Source of the DNA: an uncultured Porphyromonadaceae bacterium
Lineage (GTDB): Bacteria; Bacteroidota; Bacteroidia; Bacteroidales; Muribaculaceae
Assembly: GCA_947174155.1 (NCBI GenBank)
Contig: CAMWHX010000012.1
Coordinates: 1 to 11,758 of the forward strand
DNA length: 11,758 bases
Direction of reading: 5' to 3'
Below are positions 7,104 through 11,758 of the stretch, piece after piece. Both the position numbers and the translations under genes were made by a program. Numbering within the stretch: the stretch's first letter is position 1; the number at the start of each line of letters is the position of its first letter. Below the pieces are notes generated by a model. That model did not search any database. It saw nothing but the letters and a program-made list of their open reading frames with translations, and was not told where the DNA came from.

Positions 7104-8672
7104 TCAGTCCTCGGCGATGATCCAGTTGTCGATGCGACGCGTCTCCGAAGAGAAAGAAGCTCCGATCTTGAAGACACGCCGGCCATCGGCCCGGAAGGGC
7201 AAAGCGTACTCCTTATCCTCGATCTGACGCAGGGCCTCCTCTGCCGAGTGGTCATACTTCAGCTCGATTATGTAGATGTATTTCGGAGTTTCTATAAGGA
7301 GGTCTATACGTCCGTCCGATGTGTGGACCTCCGCTTTTGTCTTTAGACCTATTAGACTTGTCAGCAGGAAGAACGCATTGTGGAAATTATTCTCATTCTC
7401 CACCTTAAGACAATAGTCGATCCCGGCGAAATAGGATTTGAGAGCCTTCATTGAATCTTCTGGCTTTCCCTTAACGAATCCGCGTATAATATCCCGTACA
7501 ACCATATCAGGTTGTATATAATTTGCATTGACATAATACGGCAGGAGTACGTTTAAAAGCCCGGTTCTAACCTCCTTATTAGGGATACCAAGTCGAAACT
7601 CTTCAAGATCCCTGTCATATTCCTTGATGGTAAGGTATCCCGTCTGATACATCAAAGCTATCGGCTGTGGATTAAGTAGATCAAGTCCTTTGAGATCATT
7701 CTTTGTACAGGAGACATCCAGAAATGTCTCTATATCGGCATTGATACGCTTCAATCCCTCCGCCACAATGGTCGGCATTCCGGTTTCATTCCAATAGTTG
7801 TCTATATCCTTTGACGAAAGGGCGTTAAGCAGTGACCAGGGATTGTAGATCTCACTCCCTTTCTCTGCAAACCGATAGCCGTCATAATTCTCCTTCAGTG
7901 CCTGTACAGCCCCATCATAAGTCATGTTCCGCTCCTCGGCCAACATCTCAATACCGACTTTGAAATATGATACCACCTCATCGCGTGTGATACCGCAGAT
8001 GTCGGCATACTCATTGTCGAAGGTGATATCCTGAATGTTGTTGAGGTCGGAGAAGACACTGAGTTTGCTGAAACGACTCACGCCGGTCAGGAAGACCATC
8101 CGGATATGCGCGGCTCCACTCTTGAAGTTGGAGTAGAGGGAGGCCAACTGTGAACGATAGGCCTCAAAAGCCTCGCTCTTGTTGAGATTCCCGACAAGGG
8201 GCTTATCATATTCGTCGACAAGTATCACAACCTGCTTCCCGGTCTTTTTATGAGCTGTCTCGATGATCGTCTTGAAACGCTGGGAAAATTCGGTATCCTT
8301 AACCTCTACACCATATTTCTCCTCCCATCTGCGCAACAGATTATCCAATACCCCCTCCAACTTCCCCGGTTCGGCATAACGGTCCGTGTTCAGATCGAGG
8401 TGAAGCACGGGATACTCCTCCCAGCTCCAGTCCCAGTCAGCGGTATCGACATAGAGACCCTTGAAGAGCTCGCGCTTCCCCTCAAAGAAGTAGCCTAATG
8501 TAGACAGAAACAGACTCTTGCCAAACCGTCGCGGACGCGCTAAGAAGTAATATTGCCCCCCCTTGTCAACAAGTTTACGGATAAACGGTGTCTTATCTAC
8601 ATATATGCAATTCCTGTCGCGTAGCGTCTTGAAGTCTTGCTGCCCGATTGGGTATTTAGGTGATATTGCCAT
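7104..8672 (-). CDS. AAA-ATPase-like / PD-(D/E)XK nuclease-fold protein
   Basis: 522 residues from ATG (complement of 8670-8672), with a promoter about 30 bases upstream. The N-terminal half is an AAA-ATPase-like domain (PF09820 type). It opens with the characteristic 'DFKTLRDRNCIYVDKTPFI', then a P-loop-like R46-P-R-R-F-G-K52-S53, a Walker B 'VVILVDEYD' (148-156) and 'FLTGVSRF' (195-202). The C-terminal part (about 415-510) is the PDDEXK_9/DUF1703 nuclease fold, with D457 in 'GRIDLLIE' and E470-L-K472 in 'IYIIELK'. Both catalytic signatures look intact and the length is normal for the family. These proteins are abundant, often multi-copy, in Bacteroidales and their role is unresolved: DNA processing and selfish or accessory functions have been considered. 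It has no partner gene here. Its DNA samples as more AT-rich than the operon on its right (26 of 60 G+C at 7621-7680 against 41 of 60 at 9721-9780), which may mean acquisition. Confidence 0.9.
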   Translation of the reverse strand: MAISPKYPIGQQDFKTLRDRNCIYVDKTPFIRKLVDKGGQYYFLARPRRFGKSLFLSTLGYFFEGKRELFKGLYVDTADWDWSWEEYPVLHLDLNTDRYAEPGKLEGVLDNLLRRWEEKYGVEVKDTEFSQRFKTIIETAHKKTGKQVVILVDEYDKPLVGNLNKSEAFEAYRSQLASLYSNFKSGAAHIRMVFLTGVSRFSKLSVFSDLNNIQDITFDNEYADICGITRDEVVSYFKVGIEMLAEERNMTYDGAVQALKENYDGYRFAEKGSEIYNPWSLLNALSSKDIDNYWNETGMPTIVAEGLKRINADIETFLDVSCTKNDLKGLDLLNPQPIALMYQTGYLTIKEYDRDLEEFRLGIPNKEVRTGLLNVLLPYYVNANYIQPDMVVRDIIRGFVKGKPEDSMKALKSYFAGIDYCLKVENENNFHNAFFLLTSLIGLKTKAEVHTSDGRIDLLIETPKYIYIIELKYDHSAEEALRQIEDKEYALPFRADGRRVFKIGASFSSETRRIDNWIIAED

Positions 8673-8704
8673 CTCAAATCCTGTTATAGATCCTTTTTCT
8701 CGTG

Positions 8705-8736
8705 CAAATGTAGCAATAACTTTCCATAATTCCTAA
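8705..8736 (-). promoter_or_regulatory. Bacteroidota-type promoter for the AAA/PD-(D/E)XK gene
   Basis: On the minus strand, TACATTTG (complement of 8705-8712) matches TAnnTTTG perfectly. TTAG (complement of 8733-8736), 20 bases upstream, is one mismatch from the -33 element TTTG. The 20-base spacing equals that of the promoter at 3347-3378. The start site would be near 8699, giving a leader of about 27 bases before the ATG at 8672. Confidence 0.68.
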
Positions 8737-8770
8737 TCTTACACACATTAACCCGCTGACCACCTGCCAC

Positions 8771-8823
8771 AAAAATGGATTCGTCACCGATTTGAGCTGA
8801 ACATCAAATCGGTGACGAATCCA
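8771..8823 (-). terminator. Intrinsic terminator of the minus-strand LPP20/NTF2-like operon
   Basis: A perfect 19-bp inverted repeat (8776-8794 with 8805-8823) has a 10-base loop. On the minus strand the stem is followed directly by TTTTT (complement of 8771-8775). It begins about 50 bases past the stop at 8875, as expected for a rho-independent terminator. It also insulates the AAA/PD-(D/E)XK promoter from read-through. On the plus strand there is no T run, so it probably works in one direction. Confidence 0.85.
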
Positions 8824-8874
8824 CCTTAAAATCCTATGCGGTACCAGGGTCTTATACGACCACGAAGACACGTC

Positions 8875-10824
8875 TTAGCCGAAATAGCCGTTGGAGAAGA
8901 TGCCGTTGTAGGGGGAATCCTTCGGCAGGTTGGGTGTCAGCTCCGGACGCCGCTCGGGTTGCCACGTGCGGATCTTGATCACCGGCTCATCAGGATTCAG
9001 GAAATCCACCATTAGATAGAGATACCCGACATCACCATAGGAGGAGGAGAAATACTCCTGCCTGAGCTGGATGCCGTAGGTGTCAGCGCCCACATCCACC
9101 GCCCCGACCTCGGTGTTGGCAAACCGGATGTTGATATACTGATTGGAGGCGAAACAGCGTTTCAGCTGCTCCATATACTCTGCCTTGGTCTTGCGGGCAT
9201 AGGTGACATGCTCACGGTTAGCCATCATACGCATATCTCCGTCACGCTGTGAGTTCGCCTTCTTGACCACATGACCGACAATGATCACCGCGTCGTCATC
9301 AAAGAGAGTCTCGATGAAGTCCAGACGCTTCAGTGCGAACGCCGTCTTGTAGTTCTCCAGGAAGGTCACCATCACCATCTTCATATAGTCTGACCACGCC
9401 TCCCCCTTCATCGAGAAGATATCCTTGCGTGCCACACTCCCAAGCCCGAAGGCGATACTCTCGATCACCCCGTCGGAATTGAAGGTGAACGTCACATCCT
9501 CCGTAAACTTCCGTTTGCCGTTCTCAAAGCTGAACTGCATCGGTACCGAGCGACACACGACCCTCTCCCTCATCGGATAGAACTCATATGTGTCGCGCGT
9601 CGCCTGTCCCAATATCCGGGCATTGCCATAACGGATTAGTCGCTCAAACATATCATACCCCTCATCGGTAAAGAGCGTGTTGAGCCCATCATAGCGATGA
9701 GCCCCGATAGCGTCTATCACCCGCTGCATCACCTTCGCGTAGCTCTGCGCCTCCCCCTTGGCCAACGGTGTCACCCCCTCGCGGGCACCCGCGGCCACGG
9801 CCTCCCGGAAGGCCTTCTGCTCCCTCTTGTCACTCTTCAGACCACCGGCATTCTCGGTGAGAGTCACGTGAGCATTGGGTATCAACCCGGCACCGTTGAA
9901 ATTGTCAAGTAGCGGCTGATACTCCGGCACGAGGTGATTCTCGTCCGAGTAACGGTATTCGATGTCAAGTGCCAGAGGCTCAAGAGGGGTCGTGGGACCG
10001 ACCTCTATCTCGGCCATGCCGTCTTTTGCTATCACGATCGGCGACTGTCCCTGCACGCCCCGCCAGTAACTGAACCCAATACCGGTCACCGGCTTATCCT
10101 TATATTGCGCTATGAGCGACACCTTACGTCCCCCGGCTTCGTCAGGTTTGGAGACATCTGCGATACCGAACTTCACATCGCTGCATATATCGCGCATCTT
10201 CTCGGGAATCCAAAGGCCCAAGACCCTCTCCTCTCCGGCGATGTCAGCTGTGAGGACACGCGAATCGGGAATGCTGCCGAGCAACACATACGCCTGATAC
10301 AGATAGCGCAGCGCCAGATCGACCTTACCGGCCTCCTCCGCCCGCATACCTTCGCGAACAAGGTTGATAACGTTGTCGCGGCGTCGCTCAAACATACGCT
10401 CTACATCCGCGCGCTTGATATAGGTCATCACCCTGAAGTCGGGGGCCTTGTCGCCGAGCCATATGCTCTCGACCCCTTGCAGGTTTGCCGGAGCCGAATA
10501 ACTCTTGACGAGCATCGCCACCTTCGTCTGCGAGTCGATCTTGCCATCGCCCCCTGTGGTCTCGTGCGAGTCATAGGTCGTCGACGAGACGATATTGAGC
10601 GAGATCTTGGAGATCATATCATGGAGGGCCCCTTGCATCGCCTCCTGGCGGTCTCCACCGCTCCCGAGACCATACAGATACTCCTCATTGTCCATGATGG
10701 CGCGGGCCCGTCCGGTAGCCTGACTCGTCACCGGCGTGGCCGCCTCAGCCGTGAGGCTGATACCGGCGAAGTCGCCAAGGAGCGCTATCGCTGCAAGGGC
10801 CCCTATTATCGGTTTTATCTTCAT
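8875..10824 (-). CDS. Exported protein with LPP20-like N-terminal and two NTF2-like regions
   Basis: 649 residues. A signal peptide covers about residues 1-29, with likely cleavage after 'TAEA'. There is no lipobox Cys, so the protein should be periplasmic or secreted rather than a lipoprotein. Residues about 38-145 resemble the LPP20 family: 'YLYGLGSGGDRQEAMQGAL' with a run of Ala/Ile positions. A helical TPR-like stretch follows (about 155-185, 'LALRYLYQAYVLL'), then beta-rich sequence (about 215-325). Two stretches look NTF2-like: about 361-465, and about 485-622 ('LDFIETLFDDDAVIIVGHVV' through 'YLYLMVDFLNPDEPVIKIRTW'). The NTF2 calls rest on pattern only. Multidomain proteins of this kind occur in Bacteroidales envelopes and have no assigned function. 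The start lies 1 base after the upstream gene's stop, so the two are co-transcribed. A terminator follows at 8776-8823. Confidence 0.72.
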   Translation of the reverse strand: MKIKPIIGALAAIALLGDFAGISLTAEAATPVTSQATGRARAIMDNEEYLYGLGSGGDRQEAMQGALHDMISKISLNIVSSTTYDSHETTGGDGKIDSQTKVAMLVKSYSAPANLQGVESIWLGDKAPDFRVMTYIKRADVERMFERRRDNVINLVREGMRAEEAGKVDLALRYLYQAYVLLGSIPDSRVLTADIAGEERVLGLWIPEKMRDICSDVKFGIADVSKPDEAGGRKVSLIAQYKDKPVTGIGFSYWRGVQGQSPIVIAKDGMAEIEVGPTTPLEPLALDIEYRYSDENHLVPEYQPLLDNFNGAGLIPNAHVTLTENAGGLKSDKREQKAFREAVAAGAREGVTPLAKGEAQSYAKVMQRVIDAIGAHRYDGLNTLFTDEGYDMFERLIRYGNARILGQATRDTYEFYPMRERVVCRSVPMQFSFENGKRKFTEDVTFTFNSDGVIESIAFGLGSVARKDIFSMKGEAWSDYMKMVMVTFLENYKTAFALKRLDFIETLFDDDAVIIVGHVVKKANSQRDGDMRMMANREHVTYARKTKAEYMEQLKRCFASNQYINIRFANTEVGAVDVGADTYGIQLRQEYFSSSYGDVGYLYLMVDFLNPDEPVIKIRTWQPERRPELTPNLPKDSPYNGIFSNGYFG

Positions 10825-10825
10825 A

Positions 10826-11758
10826 TCAGTAAGCTATTTTCATTCCGGCTACGATATAGATACCCTTCGGGAGTCCCTCGACAGTCTGCGTCTCACCCGA
10901 AGACAAACATACGGTCGCCACCTTCACGCCGTCGGGACGGAACACCTCTACGGTGCGGTCCCTCATGCTGCACAGTGTCAACCCCCGGCCGGTGCTGATG
11001 ACACTCAGGTCTTCGCTTATCACCGGGAGCGTCAGTCCTGACTGACCACTGCCACTGACACGCATGGCCCGTTCGCTCCCGTTGAGACGCGTCACATAAC
11101 CCTCAAAGGGCTTCGGCGTCACGTCGGCACAGAAGGCCGAGCCCGGTTCGAGCACCTTACCGCTATCATCGGTCAGTCCCGAGATGCCGGCGTTCAGCCC
11201 CATAGCGTTGGCGGCTTCCGCCTCATCGAGAGGCATCCACAGCGAACGGAACTCGCGGCTGTTGCTCCACGTCACCGCATACGGTGCCGTGGTAGCCCTG
11301 CTGATACGGGCACCCGTAGCCGCGAAAGTCACCGTGCCATCCACATTATAGGCGGAATCATAGTCCGGACTGTTAGGCATCGCGATGATATACGGTACCC
11401 CCGCACGGATACGCGAGGCCTCCTTCCACATTCCATCCTTATCCGCCTCATAGAGCCAGAAAGGATTCTGCGGAGAAGCCCCCGCACTGCTCAGCGGCTT
11501 CATATCGCGCCCCTCATAAGAGATACTGCTGACCTCAAACGGAAGCACTAATGTCTCCCAGCCCGCATTACCCCCGACGGGCGTCTGTTGACGGAACTCC
11601 TTGCTTAGAGTAGCTTTAGCCGCTGTAAACTCACCCATAGGCATAAACGGATACCCCGGCTCCAGCACCAAGTTCTGACACTCACCACTCGTGGCGCCAT
11701 TCATCACAACTACATTATTCAGCCCCGCAGGTGCATTAGCTGCCGTATTCACATACAG
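10826..11758 (-). CDS. Surface protein C-terminal part with sorting-like domain (5' partial)
   Basis: The frame is open from the window edge (11758) to TGA at the complement of 10826-10828, so only the last 310 or so residues are seen; the GTG at 11752 is not a credible start. The visible part matches the C-terminal region of large Bacteroidales surface proteins: 'GWETLVLPFEV', then 'NPFWLYEADKDGMW', then 'IRAGVPYIIAMPNSPDYD' and 'VTFAATGA', a pattern that often follows leucine-rich or Ig-like repeats. The last 45 residues or so, 'VEVFRPDGVKVATV' to 'GLPKGIYIVAGMKIAY', form a beta-rich ending like the type A sorting domain of type IX secretion. The N-terminal function is outside the window. 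The stop is 1 base from the start of the LPP20-like gene, indicating one operon. Confidence 0.75.
   Translation of the reverse strand: MYVNTAANAPAGLNNVVVMNGATSGECQNLVLEPGYPFMPMGEFTAAKATLSKEFRQQTPVGGNAGWETLVLPFEVSSISYEGRDMKPLSSAGASPQNPFWLYEADKDGMWKEASRIRAGVPYIIAMPNSPDYDSAYNVDGTVTFAATGARISRATTAPYAVTWSNSREFRSLWMPLDEAEAANAMGLNAGISGLTDDSGKVLEPGSAFCADVTPKPFEGYVTRLNGSERAMRVSGSGQSGLTLPVISEDLSVISTGRGLTLCSMRDRTVEVFRPDGVKVATVCLSSGETQTVEGLPKGIYIVAGMKIAY

Noticed and set aside
7104..8672. Anti-phage defence system centred on the AAA/PD-(D/E)XK gene
   Set aside because: The nuclease fold and ATPase invite this reading, but there is no partner gene, integrase or other defence gene nearby, and the family is widespread without a shown defence role.
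7034..8823. The two hairpins as terminal inverted repeats of one mobile element
   Set aside because: Their stem sequences are unrelated, each is itself a palindrome with a T tract, and each sits where a terminator is expected.
8674..8871. 65-codon open frame on the minus strand
   Set aside because: It would translate through the 19-bp terminator hairpin and the promoter of the next gene. The protein has no recognisable features.
8875..10824. Lipoprotein call from the LPP20-like region
   Set aside because: The signal peptide ends in a normal signal-peptidase I type site and contains no Cys for lipid attachment.
9934..10998. 354-codon open frame on the plus strand
   Set aside because: It is antisense across two real minus-strand genes, with low-complexity His/Arg-rich sequence and no family signature.

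Overview
The window looks like a chromosomal piece of a gut-type Bacteroidales bacterium, most likely of the Muribaculaceae or a nearby family; the family assignment is inference. The signs are two matches to the Bacteroidota -7 promoter element TAnnTTTG, starts without clear Shine-Dalgarno sequences, a DUF6377-type membrane regulator, secreted multidomain proteins with SusE/SusF-like and CBM26-like modules and C-termini resembling type IX secretion sorting domains, and an AAA/PD-(D/E)XK protein of a family common in this order. There are no RNA genes, insertion sequences or CRISPR arrays that I can see.

Layout. Bases 1-3228 (+) hold a tightly packed run of four genes: a CD225/dispanin membrane protein (5' end outside the window), a DUF2752 membrane protein, a TrmH/SpoU-family RNA 2'-O-methyltransferase, and a DUF6377-like transmembrane regulator with a C-terminal helix-turn-helix. 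The first three overlap and the fourth follows after 2 bases, so they are probably co-transcribed. An AT-rich gap with a dyad and a good promoter leads to a 1199-residue secreted protein (3418-7017). It carries a central SGNH/DUF4886-like hydrolase domain, SusE/F-like and CBM26-like modules, two copies of an approximately 205-210 residue beta-sandwich-like unit, and a C-terminal sorting-like domain.

A 24-bp hairpin (7034-7087) separates this gene from a convergent AAA-ATPase/PD-(D/E)XK protein (7104-8672, -), which has its own promoter. On the far side, a second terminator-like hairpin (8776-8823) closes a two-gene minus-strand operon: a secreted protein with an LPP20-like N-terminal region and two NTF2-like regions (8875-10824), and upstream of it the C-terminal part of a large surface protein with a sorting-like C-terminus (10826-11758, 5' end outside the window).

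How the genes may work together. The DUF6377-like regulator sits directly upstream of the secreted hydrolase and could control it, by analogy with DUF6377 genes found beside polysaccharide-use genes. The secreted hydrolase would then act on, or while bound to, an extracellular glycan. The CD225-DUF2752 pair is a small membrane module of unknown role. The AAA/PD-(D/E)XK gene is a self-contained unit between two hairpins and samples as more AT-rich than its right-hand neighbour, so it may be an accessory insertion. No complete known defence or secretion system is present.
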